Below, piece after piece: positions 1 to 9,093 of a stretch of DNA of 64,000 nt (the first letter of the stretch is position 1; each line of letters starts with the position of its first letter). The DNA is from Allopusillimonas ginsengisoli (GTDB lineage: Bacteria > Pseudomonadota > Gammaproteobacteria > Burkholderiales > Burkholderiaceae_B). Where the stretch lies: the NCBI GenBank assembly GCA_005239165.1, contig RAPG01000008.1:1-64000 (forward strand), in the 5' to 3' direction. The notes beneath the pieces are model-generated. The model searched no databases, was not told where the DNA came from, and saw nothing but the letters and a program-made list of their open reading frames with translations. A program made the translations under genes and the position numbers.

Positions 1-359
1 CCGCTGACCACAAGCGCATCGGTGGTGAGCTGATGTATTTCCGCCCCAAGTCGCTAGAAGAGGGCGAGCCCGGCGAGTTGAAAGCACCGACCAAAGCAGG
101 GTCATATCTTGTGCGTTACATATTACGTGGTGCAGGGGCTGACAGTGTCATTGCAAGCCAGCCATTCACGGTTACCGCTGCCAAGGCCAGTGTGTCGGCC
201 CCGGAGAGCGTGCAGGCAGGGTCCACGTTTGACGTGGCGTGGACAGGGCCAGCGGGCGATAAAGACTACATTGATCTGGTGCCCGCTGACCACAAGCGCA
301 TCGGTGGTGAGCTGATGTATTTCCGCCCCAAGTCGCTAGAAGAGGGCGAGCCCGGCGAG
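1..359 (+). repeat. Tandem repeat inside the CDS: 77 bp perfectly repeated at 1-77 and 283-359 (period 282 bp)
   Basis: Bases 1-77 and 283-359 are identical, in phase with the reading frame (94 codons apart). The sequence on the 3' side diverges at once (TTGAAAGCACC versus CTAACTGCGCC). The sharp edge between identity and divergence suggests recent gene conversion or duplication within the repeat array. The array probably continues to the left of the window. Confidence 0.85.
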
Positions 360-470
360 CTAACTGCGCCCAAAAAGCCAGGGGAATATCTATTGCGCTA
401 TGTGCTTCGTGGTTCGGGACCGGCTAGCGTAATAGCCACCCATCCATTTAAGGTGAGTGCTGGAGATTGA
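1..470 (+). CDS. C-terminal part of a repeat protein (VWA-associated Ig-like repeats), 5' end outside window
   Basis: An open frame enters from the left edge, so the true start lies outside the window. The visible 156 residues hold one complete and one partial copy of a ~94-residue repeat with the pattern APESVQAGSTFDVAWTGPAG, then YIDLVPADHK, then GELKAP and YLVRYILRG. Such repeats typically sit at the C-terminus of exported von Willebrand factor A domain proteins of Proteobacteria; that link is from memory of the family, since no VWA domain is visible here. The final copy ends in FKVSAGD and a TGA stop. No neighbour is obviously linked. The domain assignment is moderate and the function is unknown. 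Confidence 0.6.
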   Translation, partial: ADHKRIGGELMYFRPKSLEEGEPGELKAPTKAGSYLVRYILRGAGADSVIASQPFTVTAAKASVSAPESVQAGSTFDVAWTGPAGDKDYIDLVPADHKRIGGELMYFRPKSLEEGEPGELTAPKKPGEYLLRYVLRGSGPASVIATHPFKVSAGD

Positions 471-673
471 AAGCTTTGTGATCACGTTTACTTCAGCCTG
501 GTCGTCAGCGGATAGGTGTGTACAGACACGAAAACAAGGCACGGCGTCGTGTGAAGCAGTGCCTTGTAAGTACTAAGTCTGCATGAAATTATGGCCAGGC
601 TGTTGCTGAAAGAAGTGGCCCATCAGGTTTGCTGCGAAACGTGTCGTTGCGGCAAATAGCAGTAGTTTGCGGT

Positions 674-1009
674 TCAGCTAGCTGCCTGGCAGCCCAGCAA
701 ATCTTTGTCAGTGATTACCCAACGGTCGGAGCCGTCTATTGTCACGTCTTCCAAGACACATTTATCACCGTCTTCGTCGACCAGCATGACGTCCCAATCA
801 CCCCTGTCAACCCCGCTCAAGGTAAGCGAATCGCCATTTTCGAGAACATCGTTTCCCAGGTGATCGTCGCCCCAGCTTTGCTGGCTTGCGGGCGAGAAAT
901 ACACCTCATGAATCTCCCATGAAGTCTTGTTGACGAACTCGACGTTGGCGGCTAACGCGATGGTGGGCACACATAGTACGGTCGTCAATGCAAAACGCCA
1001 TGTCTTCAT
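674..1009 (-). CDS. Small secreted protein of unknown function
   Basis: This 111-residue protein has a clear Sec signal peptide (MKTWRFALTTVLCVPTIALA, cleavage after ALA). The mature part begins NVEFVNKTSWEIHEVYFSP and continues with W-DDHLG, VLENGDSLTL and a Cys pair (KCVLED and LLGCQ) that could form a disulfide. The pattern N-x-T-x(3)-I-x(2)-V-Y-x-SP...W-x(2)-D-x-L is shared by a widespread group of small periplasmic proteins; no biochemical role is known to me. A short leader separates it from the USP gene on the same strand, and no operon partner is evident. Confidence 0.7.
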   Translation of the reverse strand: MKTWRFALTTVLCVPTIALAANVEFVNKTSWEIHEVYFSPASQQSWGDDHLGNDVLENGDSLTLSGVDRGDWDVMLVDEDGDKCVLEDVTIDGSDRWVITDKDLLGCQAAS

Positions 1010-1157
1010 ATCTCACTCCAGTATTTTTGTTCGGGATAATGTTAAAAGTCACAAAAGGTATCGGAGTATAACTGGAGATTTGAACGAGTGACGAGCCTGC
1101 TCGAATATATGGCAAACTTTTTTTACGCTCGTATTTGAGTCAGTGACTGGGGCAGCC

Positions 1158-2003
1158 TTAGTTGCTGCTTCTTGGTGGCACGATAAGCACATCCATTTTG
1201 GCGCGGCTCAGTACCTGTGTGGCCACGCTTCCTAACATTAGTCTTTTAATGCCTGGGCGGCGGCTACCCAGAATGATGAGATCGGCGTCGATTTGATCGG
1301 CGAATGCGATAATGGTGGCGGCCGGGCTGGGTTCGATCTGGATGGCTATGGCGCGCCCCTTCAAGCCGGCTTCTGTCATTTCAGCCCTGAGTTTTTTATT
1401 AAGGTCGCGACGCCTTTCAGTAATGTGCTGGCTGAGTTCAGCCATGTTGTACGTGGCTGCTTCCACCATCATGTTTAACTGAGGAGACTCATAAGCATAG
1501 ACAACATCACACTGCGTGGAGGCGCTAGTGAGCGTTTTGGCGACCTCAAGAATATCTGCGGGGCGGTGGGCGAGATCTACCGCCACCAAGATGCGACGAT
1601 AGGTTTCCGTGACCTTGTTTTTGACCACGAGCACGGGTGCCGTCAGGTGCCGAATGATACGTTCGCCCGTTGTGCCGGTAAAGAGCTCTCCTGCGGTACG
1701 GCGGCGCGGCTGACCAAGTACGAGCAAATCGGTGTCTTGAGCCAGGCTGGTAATGATTTCGCAAGGATTACCAGAAACGCTTTCGATGTGTGTGTCGTCG
1801 TTTCCGGCCCATGAGCGGACTTTGGTGGCCGACGTTGGCTGAACCGGACTGTTTCCGTCTTCGGGCACGTGCACGATACGAAGTGTTGCGCTGAGGAAAG
1901 TGGCTAACTGCTGGGCACGTTGATGGGCAAGCTCAGATTCGGAGGAAAGATCAGTGGCGAAAAGAATGTTGTTCATAAAGCGTGGACTTTTCCAATCTGT
2001 CAT
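1158..2003 (-). CDS. Universal stress protein with two tandem USP domains
   Basis: This 281-residue protein has two UspA folds, roughly residues 10-140 and 145-281. Each ends in a glycine-rich nucleotide-binding stretch: LVLGQPRRRTAGELFTGTTG in the first and LILGSRRPGIKRLMLGS in the second, followed by PVLVV and DVLIVP strands. Tandem USPs are cytoplasmic and often bind ATP under stress or growth arrest. The ATG at 1976 (MNNILFATDLSS) is an alternative start that matches the usual USP N-terminus; neither start has a strong Shine-Dalgarno sequence. The gene stands alone. The substrate or partner is unknown. Confidence 0.85.
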   Translation of the reverse strand: MTDWKSPRFMNNILFATDLSSESELAHQRAQQLATFLSATLRIVHVPEDGNSPVQPTSATKVRSWAGNDDTHIESVSGNPCEIITSLAQDTDLLVLGQPRRRTAGELFTGTTGERIIRHLTAPVLVVKNKVTETYRRILVAVDLAHRPADILEVAKTLTSASTQCDVVYAYESPQLNMMVEAATYNMAELSQHITERRRDLNKKLRAEMTEAGLKGRAIAIQIEPSPAATIIAFADQIDADLIILGSRRPGIKRLMLGSVATQVLSRAKMDVLIVPPRSSN

Positions 2004-2298
2004 TGCTCAATTTACTTGAAGCAAGAGCGTACAAAGTACGCTGCGCGCATACATATGCCGCAGCCTGAGGTAGCGCGTTCCATGATAAGACAGTTTTAGC
2101 CCGCGCGCGCTGGCTGCAGTGACGGCGAAGGCCTGATATAGCCATGTGCCGGATTCTGGCAAGCGTAGTGTGGGTTTTTTTGTGCTGTTGAGCACCGGGC
2201 TGACGCCGCCGATGCTTTAGCTGGATGTGATTACTGTGCAGATTAGTTTGTCGATTGCATGAAGCAGTATCGATCAAGTACAGCAGCAATACGTTGTT
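2004..2298. other. Intergenic stretch without a recognisable gene
   Basis: Between the USP gene and the initiator tRNA I see only short overlapping frames with no family resemblance. The stretch should contain the USP promoter, but no convincing -35/-10 pair could be placed. Confidence 0.5.
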
Positions 2299-2375
2299 TG
2301 GTTGCGGGGACAGGATTTGAACCTGTGACCTTCGGGTTATGAGCCCGACGAGCTGCCAGACTGCTCCACCCCGCG
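2299..2375 (-). tRNA. Initiator tRNA-fMet (CAT)
   Basis: The reverse complement folds into a 77-nt cloverleaf with an encoded CCA end. The anticodon loop CTCATAA gives CAT. Three consecutive G:C pairs (GGG/CCC) flank the loop in the anticodon stem, and position 1 (C) is unpaired with A72. Both are hallmarks of bacterial initiator tRNA rather than elongator Met or Ile2. The T-loop reads TTCAAAT. Confidence 0.95.
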
Positions 2376-2448
2376 TCTGATGAATGAGAGTTTACCCTAT
2401 ATTTTCTTTTCTTGCTCGGGATGGGAGACAATAGCGTCTTATCTCCCA

Positions 2449-3657
2449 ATGGCGCTTGATTCCATGAACCGCAAACTCCTTCTGCTGACCCTCTGCCAAG
2501 GGCTGTTTCTTACCAATAACGTCACATTTATTGCTATTAATGGGTTGGTTGGGCTGGCATTGGCACCATTTGCCTGGCTGGCGACACTTCCGGTGACTGC
2601 GTACGTGGTGGGTGCCGCATTGTCTACTGCGCCAGTGGCTCGCTCCCAACGTTTTCTGGGACGCAAGCGATCATTTCAGATCGGGTTGGTGGTAGCGGCG
2701 GTGTCGGCCGGAATTTGCGCATGGGCAGCCGTAACGCAGCAGTTCTGGCTTCTGGTCACTGCTACCTTTATTGCGGGGTATTACAGTGCTAACGCGTCGC
2801 TATACCGCTTCGCAGCGCCAGAGCTGGCCGCGCCAAGTTACAAGGAAAAGGCCATTTCTCTGGTTTTGGCGGGTGGCATCGTTGGCGCAGTCGTAGGGCC
2901 AAATCTTGCGAACTGGACGCGTGGCCTGTTGCCAACACCGTTTGTGGGTGCGTATTTGGCTTTGGTAGTGGTGGCGCTACTTTCACTCTTGATTATGTCC
3001 TGTATTGGTTTTCCGCGTCATGAAGCACCTGTTCCAGGAGCCCAGAGCGGCCGGCCGCTCTGCCAGATTATTCGTCAGCCCGTGTTTGTCGTAGCTGTGG
3101 CGGGTGCCGCACTCGGATACGCCGTCATGAATTTGTTGATGGCGGCCACACCGCTTGCGATGCAAATGCTCGATCACCCCTTTGGTCATATTGCCATTGT
3201 TCTTCAATGGCATGTGCTGGGTATGTTCGTACCTAGCTTTTTCACAGGCCACCTGATCAAGCGCTTCGGGGTATTGCCCATCATGAGCGTTGGTGTGATG
3301 CTGATGGTGATCTGCGTGGCTGTTGCGCTGTCAGGCGTTGCGTTGATGCAATTTACGGTTGCGTTACTGTTGCTGGGCGTGGGCTGGAATTTTCTGTATA
3401 TCGGCGGCAGCACGCTGTTAACCGAAGCTTATACTGCGGACGAAAAGAACAAAACGCAGGGCGCCATGGACTTTTGCGTGTTTGCCAGCGTTGCGATCAG
3501 CTCGTTTGCGTCGGGCGTGCTAATTACCACGGAAGGCTGGTTCTGGATCAACCTGGGTTCGTTGATGCCACTGGTGCTGATTGCTGCGGCATTGTGCTGG
3601 ATGGCGCGCTATCAGGCTACGCGAAGGCTGGCCGGTGCCAATGGGCAGGCTGAGTAG
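2449..3657 (+). CDS. MFS transporter, 12 TM
   Basis: This is a hydrophobic protein of about 400 residues with roughly 12 membrane segments in two halves. After the second helix there is an MFS loop (SQRFLGRKRSFQIG, like the G-x(3)-DR-x-GRK signature), and the last helices are followed by a basic tail. The frame is open back to 2380, but that start lies only 4 nt past the tRNA 5' end, inside its likely promoter. ATG 2449 (MALDSMNRKLLLL) or ATG 2464 (MNRKLLLL) is more credible, and neither has a strong ribosome binding site. The substrate cannot be told; related proteins are generic drug or metabolite exporters. It is followed 78 nt later by rsuA, probably transcribed independently. Confidence 0.85.
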   Translation: MALDSMNRKLLLLTLCQGLFLTNNVTFIAINGLVGLALAPFAWLATLPVTAYVVGAALSTAPVARSQRFLGRKRSFQIGLVVAAVSAGICAWAAVTQQFWLLVTATFIAGYYSANASLYRFAAPELAAPSYKEKAISLVLAGGIVGAVVGPNLANWTRGLLPTPFVGAYLALVVVALLSLLIMSCIGFPRHEAPVPGAQSGRPLCQIIRQPVFVVAVAGAALGYAVMNLLMAATPLAMQMLDHPFGHIAIVLQWHVLGMFVPSFFTGHLIKRFGVLPIMSVGVMLMVICVAVALSGVALMQFTVALLLLGVGWNFLYIGGSTLLTEAYTADEKNKTQGAMDFCVFASVAISSFASGVLITTEGWFWINLGSLMPLVLIAAALCWMARYQATRRLAGANGQAE

Positions 3658-3735
3658 CGGCACGTTATGGGTGGTCGCTGCATAGAATAGGGGGCTCGGG
3701 TATATTATCTGGCAATTAATTTTTATGGAATCCGA

Positions 3736-4449
3736 ATGCGTCTGGACAAGTACCTTTGCGAGAGCTCCGACCTGACACGCTCGCTGGCGCGCTCCGCGTT
3801 GGCCGGAGGCGAAATCACCGTCAACGGCGAAGTGGTAAAACGTGGCACATTTGTTGTGCAAGAGGGTGATCAGGTGCAATGGGATGGCGAAACGCTTGAA
3901 GTCATCGGGCTGCGTTACATCATGCTGAACAAACCCGCAGGTTATGAGTGCAGCCTTAAAAACAGCCAACACCTGCCAGTGATGGATTTGCTGAATGTTG
4001 ACAAGCGTGACCGCCTGCACACTGTTGGCCGGCTTGATGTAGACACGACAGGGTTGATCCTGATTACAGACGATGGCCAGTGGACGCATCGCATCATCTC
4101 TCCGCGACATCGCTGCGACAAGGTTTATCTTGCCACCCTGGCAGAACCTCTGCCTGATGACGCCGAAGCGCGTTTCGCTGCAGGCATTGTTCTAGAGGGT
4201 GAGGACAAAGCTACGCTACCTGCTGTGCTGGAACGCGTCGGAACACATCAGGCCCGCCTGACCATACAAGAGGGCAAGTACCACCAAGTAAAGCGAATGT
4301 TCGCAGCGCTGGGCAACCTGGTGACGGCACTGCACCGCGAACGCATTGGTCCGGTTGCTCTTGATGAAGACCTACAGCCTGGCGAATCACGCTACCTGAC
4401 GCCAGTCGAGGTGTCAGCGTTGGCGCAAACTGATGAGGCATCAGTTTAG
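3736..4449 (+). CDS. rsuA: 16S rRNA pseudouridine(516) synthase RsuA
   Basis: This 237-residue enzyme has an N-terminal S4 RNA-binding domain (MRLDKYLCESSDLTRSLARS, about residues 1-60) and a RsuA/RluE/RluF catalytic domain. The catalytic motif VGRLDVDTTGLILITDDG holds the nucleophilic Asp (LDVDTTG). YIMLNKPAGYECS and KYHQVKRMFAALGN are also diagnostic; the latter is the family C-terminal signature. Full length, S4 domain and the YFMLNKP-like stretch favour RsuA (pseudouridine 516 of 16S rRNA) over RluB/E/F. It converges with the GH15 gene downstream. Confidence 0.9.
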   Translation: MRLDKYLCESSDLTRSLARSALAGGEITVNGEVVKRGTFVVQEGDQVQWDGETLEVIGLRYIMLNKPAGYECSLKNSQHLPVMDLLNVDKRDRLHTVGRLDVDTTGLILITDDGQWTHRIISPRHRCDKVYLATLAEPLPDDAEARFAAGIVLEGEDKATLPAVLERVGTHQARLTIQEGKYHQVKRMFAALGNLVTALHRERIGPVALDEDLQPGESRYLTPVEVSALAQTDEASV

Positions 4450-4542
4450 GCCCGCCGGTCGAGAGGCTCAGGTTGTGGGCGTGTTGGCAACAGGCGCGCT
4501 GTTCAGGTCTGATAACACTGGGCCAAGTCGCCTCTTACTGTG

Positions 4543-6369
4543 CTATCCCTTGGTACGGGCTACGGCAACGGGTCTGTCTCCATCATGTGAGTGGCCTGAG
4601 GGTTTGTTCTTGAGCCTGGTCAGCAGCAACGCTGTGTTGATCAGAGCCATGTGCGTCAGCGCTTGGGGAAAGTTACCGCGCATATGCTTGCTTGCGGGGT
4701 CATATTCTTCCGCAAGTAAGCCCACATCGTTTCGCAACGCCAACAGGCGTTCGAACAGTGCTTCTGCTTCTTTGTGTCGTCCGATCAATGCAAGATTGTC
4801 AGCCATCCAGAAAGAACAGGGCAAAAACGTGCCTTCTCCCGCCGGGAGGTTATCAATCTTGGTTTCACTTGCGTAACGCAGTACGAGTCCGTCGGGCATT
4901 AGTTCGCGCTCGATCGCTTCAACGGTGCCAGAAACGCGTGGGTCGTCTGGCGCCAGAAAGCCGACCAGCGGAATGAGCAGTAGGCTTGCATCCAGCTCGG
5001 ATGAACCAAAGTACTGAACAAAGGTATTGCGCTGCGCATCGAAGCCCTTGTCGCAGATATGCGCATGAATGGTGTCGCGCAGATCGCGCCAGTGTGGCAC
5101 AGGGCCATCAAGCCCAAAGCGCTGCGCATCCTTGATGGCGCGGTCGAATGCCACCCAGACCATGACCTTGGAGTGGGTGAACTGTCGTCTGGGCCCGCGT
5201 ATCTCCCAGATACCTTCGTCAGGGTTTTGCCAGTTTGTTTCGAGAAAGCCGAGCAATGCCTTTTGGATTTCCCAGGCGTGAGGGCCTGGATGTAAGCCGG
5301 CGCAGCGCGCCAGGTGCATCGTATCCATGATTTCGCCGTATACATCCAGCTGAAACTGTTTTGAGGCGGCATTTCCGGCGCGGACAGGTGTGGCACCGCC
5401 ATAGCCAGGCAACCAGTCGAGTTCCATCTCTTCCAGACGTCGTACTCCGGTGATGCCATACATTATCTGCAGATCATCAGGATCACCCGCGACTGCACGT
5501 AGCAGCCATTCTCGCCAGCCTACAGCCTCATCCTGATAATTGGCGGCCAGCAGTGCATTGAGCGTGAACGTGGCGTCGCGCACCCAGCAGAACCGATAAT
5601 CCCAATTGCGTACACCGCCCGGTTGCTCCGGCAATGATGTGGTGGGTGCGGCAACAATTCCACCGGTGGGTTTGTAGGTGAGGGCTTTCAATGTGAGGAG
5701 CGAACGTAATACCTGATCTTTCCAGTGGCCATCATAGGTACAGCGGTCTGACCACGTATGCCACGCACGCTCTGTTTGATCCAGGGTCTGTTCAGGGTTT
5801 GTCGCCGGCGATGACGCATGGTGTGAGGCATGGTAAGTGAGAACGAACGATTTGCGCTGCCCCTTGGTAACGGTAAATTCTGCTTTGATGCTGGCCGTCT
5901 CGCGCGAAGTGGGTATGTCGGTGCGCAGCTCTACTGTGTCTGGCCCGGCTGTTGCTTGCCAGCAGTGTTCTGTCTGCCATACCCAAGGGACGATCAAGCC
6001 ATAGTCAAACCGTATGACAAGATCCATGTTGAGTTTTACCTGCCCGCTCACGCCCTCCACCATGCGCACGACTTCTGTGTATTGATCGGTCATGGACATG
6101 AAGTCAATCAGCTTTACTGCGCCCTCGCTGGTTTCGAATTCGGTTTCCAGAATTAGCGTACCGTCCCGATAGCTGCGTCGGGTTTGCTTAACATCGGCTG
6201 CTGGACGAATCAGCCAGCGCCCGTGTTCTGGTTCTCCGAGCAATGCAGTGAAACACGCGCCTGAATCGAATCGCGGCAGACATAGCCAGTCTATGGAACC
6301 GTTGCGCCCGACCAGTGCGGCGGTACAGCAGTTGCTAATGAGTGCATAGTCTTCAATAAGCGTGGTCAT
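4543..6369 (-). CDS. Glycoside hydrolase family 15 protein (glucoamylase/trehalase type)
   Basis: This is a 608-residue protein from ATG 6369 (MTTLIEDYALISNCCTAALV). That start matches the family N-terminus, and GGAAGT lies upstream; the frame is open another 52 codons without family similarity. The N-terminal beta-sandwich (about 1-250) has GRNGSIDWLCLPRFDSGACF. The (alpha/alpha)6 barrel has GGVRNWDYRFCWVRDATFTL and ends with AEEYDP and GNFPQALTHMALINTAL. GH15 enzymes hydrolyse alpha-glucosides (dextrins, trehalose or glucosylglycerate); the substrate here is not determined. No signal peptide is seen, so it is cytoplasmic. No sugar-metabolism partners are adjacent. Confidence 0.9.
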   Translation of the reverse strand: MTTLIEDYALISNCCTAALVGRNGSIDWLCLPRFDSGACFTALLGEPEHGRWLIRPAADVKQTRRSYRDGTLILETEFETSEGAVKLIDFMSMTDQYTEVVRMVEGVSGQVKLNMDLVIRFDYGLIVPWVWQTEHCWQATAGPDTVELRTDIPTSRETASIKAEFTVTKGQRKSFVLTYHASHHASSPATNPEQTLDQTERAWHTWSDRCTYDGHWKDQVLRSLLTLKALTYKPTGGIVAAPTTSLPEQPGGVRNWDYRFCWVRDATFTLNALLAANYQDEAVGWREWLLRAVAGDPDDLQIMYGITGVRRLEEMELDWLPGYGGATPVRAGNAASKQFQLDVYGEIMDTMHLARCAGLHPGPHAWEIQKALLGFLETNWQNPDEGIWEIRGPRRQFTHSKVMVWVAFDRAIKDAQRFGLDGPVPHWRDLRDTIHAHICDKGFDAQRNTFVQYFGSSELDASLLLIPLVGFLAPDDPRVSGTVEAIERELMPDGLVLRYASETKIDNLPAGEGTFLPCSFWMADNLALIGRHKEAEALFERLLALRNDVGLLAEEYDPASKHMRGNFPQALTHMALINTALLLTRLKNKPSGHSHDGDRPVAVARTKG

Positions 6370-6757
6370 TACCGACTTCCCGTGGTTATGACAACGGGCG
6401 TGGGGGTATGAATCGTACTCATGGTTCTTCTCCGCAGTTTCCAGCTTGCAGAGGATGGTTTGCACTGACAAAAATACCGGCAACCATTTCATGCCCTGGG
6501 AACAGGGTTCACGGGCGCGGAGCAAGCTATGTGAGGTTGAGAAGGCGTAGAGGGGATTAAGTTAGATCGGCCTGCGCCCATGCATGCAGAGCCTGACAAC
6601 ATATTGAAAACGGTGGCAGTGCACGTATTGAAACCATTATGTCACCCTGCTTTGCTGAATGCAAAGTCTCGCATGGGCATCATGGCTGGCACAGAAACGC
6701 CACCGTGCCTCGTGTTTTGTGTCTTTGGCGAGGCTCTGGTGGCAGAAGGCGCGATCT
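6370..6757. other. Intergenic stretch without a recognisable gene
   Basis: This holds the upstream region of the GH15 gene and about 200 nt beyond. Short frames on the plus strand have no signal peptide, domain or good ribosome binding site and partly overlap the next gene antisense. I see no conserved structure. Confidence 0.45.
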
Positions 6758-6961
6758 TTACGGCTTTTTTTCCGTCGCCGGATCAGTGCCCGGATCTGTC
6801 GACTCTGCGTTTGATTTGGTATCGCTCTTGGGACGGCGCGAGATCCAGGCTGGGGGGTCGCTGGCCGGAAATGACTCCATGCTTGCTTCGTCCAGCATCT
6901 CGTTCATATCGTGTAATTCATCCGCTGTCGGTGTTGCGCCTTTTGGGTTTGTGGGTTTCAC
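6758..6961 (-). CDS. Small conserved protein with SFPASDPPAW motif, GTG start
   Basis: This protein of about 67 residues contains the motif DEASMESFPASDPPAW in its middle, followed by a low-complexity Asp/Thr/Lys-rich tail. Very short proteins with this D-E-A-x(2)-E-S-F-P-A-S-D-P-P-x-W core are widespread in Proteobacteria and have no assigned function. I place the start at GTG 6961 because it is preceded by a strong AGGAG at good spacing (AGGAGATAGAC-GTG). The ATG eight codons upstream has no ribosome binding site. It is monocistronic. Confidence 0.75.
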   Translation of the reverse strand: MKPTNPKGATPTADELHDMNEMLDEASMESFPASDPPAWISRRPKSDTKSNAESTDPGTDPATEKKP

Positions 6962-7208
6962 GTCTATCTCCTGGGAAGTGATCAATCCAAATAGATCGAT
7001 CGCACAGCGGGCTGACGCTGCAGCCTGCCGAAAAAAGCGCTACTCACACATAGATTTTGGCTTTCTTTTTATGGTCTTTTTGCGGACGGCGCTTAGAGTG
7101 CTGCAAGCAACTGCTGCACCACACAACTTACTGTAACTGTTTGGAGGTCGGCCTACAATCGCATCTTTTTCCCATCGAAGGCAACAATTATAGAATCAGC
7201 AATGTATT

Positions 7209-8858
7209 TCAGTGACTGCGGCTCTTGTGCCAGGTCGCCAGGCCATTGTTGTTCAGATAATTTATCGTGAAGTCATCAACCTTATTTTGTTCTGCAGAAA
7301 AGATCACCGAAGAACGTGATTCGGTTGGTGTGTTTTCGCTCAGAGGCATTACTGCGAAGGTGTCGGCGTTCCAGTGGTTCATGCTCAGGTGGTGCCTGGC
7401 AGGGCCTATGGCAAGTGTCAACCTATTGTCATTTAATATGATCTCGGCAGGACCAAAATATGCGCTTTCATACTGGCCTGTGTAAGCTTCAAGCGGTCGC
7501 GAAGGTTGCGGATCAACAGGCGGCGTCTTGCCGGCCAGGTCACCTTCAGGCGTATAAAAACCCATCATATGTGCGTGGTACCCGGCATACCAATCACGTA
7601 GTGGTTTACCAAATTGCACTGTATCCATGAAGTTCGCGTTAATACTCTCGGGCACGCCAACAGGAGCACCATTGGTCAATACTACGATGCCCAGATCTGC
7701 GGACGGAAGAATCTGAAACGCTGTACCTGCCCCAAGCAAAAAAGCGCCAGAATGACCGAAGGTGGTGCGACCGTTCGCGTTAACGCCGACATTAAAGCCG
7801 TATCCATAAAAACTGGGTCGTGCGGAGAGCGTACCGGGTTGACCACTGAAGGCATGGGGACTCAGCGCGGCAGCAAGTGAGTCGGGCGTAGCCAGGGGTT
7901 CACCGTTGTGCTGACCATTAGCGAGTAGAAATTTCATCCACTGAGCCAGATCCAGTACGTTTGATGATACGCCTCCGGCGGGCGCCTGAGCATCTGGAGT
8001 GCGATCATAGAGTGGCCGGAACTTGCCCTGCGCCAGCGCATGCAACACTGCGCGGTTGGGGCGTGCAAGGTAATCAGCATGTCGTGCGCTGGTAGATCGC
8101 ATGCCCAAAGGTTCAAACAAGGCTTTTGATGCCAGCTCTTCCCAAGGCATGTTCGCGGCAGCTGCCACGGCTTCGCCAGCGATCGTAGTACCAAAGTTGG
8201 CGTAGTGGTATGAAGTGCGGAAGGCATCAAGTGGAACCTGGCGCAAACGCCCGATGATCTGCGAGCGGCTATAGCCCAAATCTTCGAGCTCGTCGCCTGC
8301 CGCTAACGGTAATCCGCTGCGGTGGGCCATGAAATCGCCGATGGTTGCGTGGGCCGTTATATACGGATCTAACAGCTTAAACCTCGGCAGATAGCGTGCA
8401 ACGGGGTCATCCCAGGATACTCGTTTTTTCGTGACTTCCACGGCAATGACTGAAGCGGTTATAGACTTTGATATAGATGCGATCTGAAATACGGTAGATG
8501 TGTCAATTTTTTCTGGTTGGCCTATTTTGCGAACACCGAATCCCTGCGCAAAAACGATGTTGCCGTTATGCACCACAGCAACTGCCGCGCCCGGCACGCC
8601 GCTGCGCTCTAGCGTTGTGTTGACGAGTTGGGGTAGGGCGGCAAGCGCCGTGCTCAGGCCGTTGTCGGCCAAGGCGATGACATCTGAGGAAGGGTTAGCC
8701 CCCAGCTGCACGACGGGCTCATACGCAAGGGCGGTTGACGTCACGCACAGGCTTAGGGCCAGCATCAAGACGCAAGCGCCATGGTGTTGCCTCTTATCTT
8801 GAACACGCAATGTAAGCTTATTGAAGCTTAACCTGAAGCCTGTGTTGTGCATAATCAT
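7209..8858 (-). CDS. Serine hydrolase, beta-lactamase/class C PBP fold, exported
   Basis: This is a protein of about 549 residues with a signal sequence (ACVLMLALSLCVTSTALA). The beta-lactamase/transpeptidase motifs are in order: S-I-S-K (SxxK, inside FQIASISKSITAS, about residue 128), Y-A-N (YHYANFG) and H-S-G (FGHSGAF, in place of KTG). The C-terminal ~130 residues form an extra lipocalin-like or DUF3471-like domain beginning near PLEAYTGQY. Such enzymes are periplasmic esterases, D-aminopeptidases or peptidases, rarely true beta-lactamases. Two starts fit the GAGGAG site: ATG 8858 and ATG 8852, the second at better spacing. It is divergent from the carbonic anhydrase gene. Confidence 0.85.
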   Translation of the reverse strand: MIMHNTGFRLSFNKLTLRVQDKRQHHGACVLMLALSLCVTSTALAYEPVVQLGANPSSDVIALADNGLSTALAALPQLVNTTLERSGVPGAAVAVVHNGNIVFAQGFGVRKIGQPEKIDTSTVFQIASISKSITASVIAVEVTKKRVSWDDPVARYLPRFKLLDPYITAHATIGDFMAHRSGLPLAAGDELEDLGYSRSQIIGRLRQVPLDAFRTSYHYANFGTTIAGEAVAAAANMPWEELASKALFEPLGMRSTSARHADYLARPNRAVLHALAQGKFRPLYDRTPDAQAPAGGVSSNVLDLAQWMKFLLANGQHNGEPLATPDSLAAALSPHAFSGQPGTLSARPSFYGYGFNVGVNANGRTTFGHSGAFLLGAGTAFQILPSADLGIVVLTNGAPVGVPESINANFMDTVQFGKPLRDWYAGYHAHMMGFYTPEGDLAGKTPPVDPQPSRPLEAYTGQYESAYFGPAEIILNDNRLTLAIGPARHHLSMNHWNADTFAVMPLSENTPTESRSSVIFSAEQNKVDDFTINYLNNNGLATWHKSRSH

Positions 8859-9093
8859 CGTCTCCTCTGGATGCACTGTCTTGAAGGTGCTGTGGTTATG
8901 GAACGCAAGCTTGAGGGCATCGCGTGAAGCATACGTATTGCCTTGATCTGGAAGCCACCCATCAAACCACCCATCAAACCACCACATCTTGTAACGCACA
9001 AGGATTTTTGCCGGTTTACGTAACGAAAATATCAGTTGTTTCATGTTGAATTGACAGGTAGTCTGTTGAAACAACTATAAAGGAGACAAAGTT

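Noticed and set aside
535..566. Inverted repeat CAAGGCAC/GTGCCTTG as a terminator of the first gene
   Set aside because: The loop is 16 nt and no T-run follows, so intrinsic termination is unlikely.
1951..2289. 112-codon minus frame overlapping the USP start
   Set aside because: No family features; it overlaps the 5' end of a clear gene in another frame.
6580..7136. Two overlapping plus-strand frames of 133 and 165 codons
   Set aside because: They cover the SFPASDPPAW gene antisense and lack signals or similarity.
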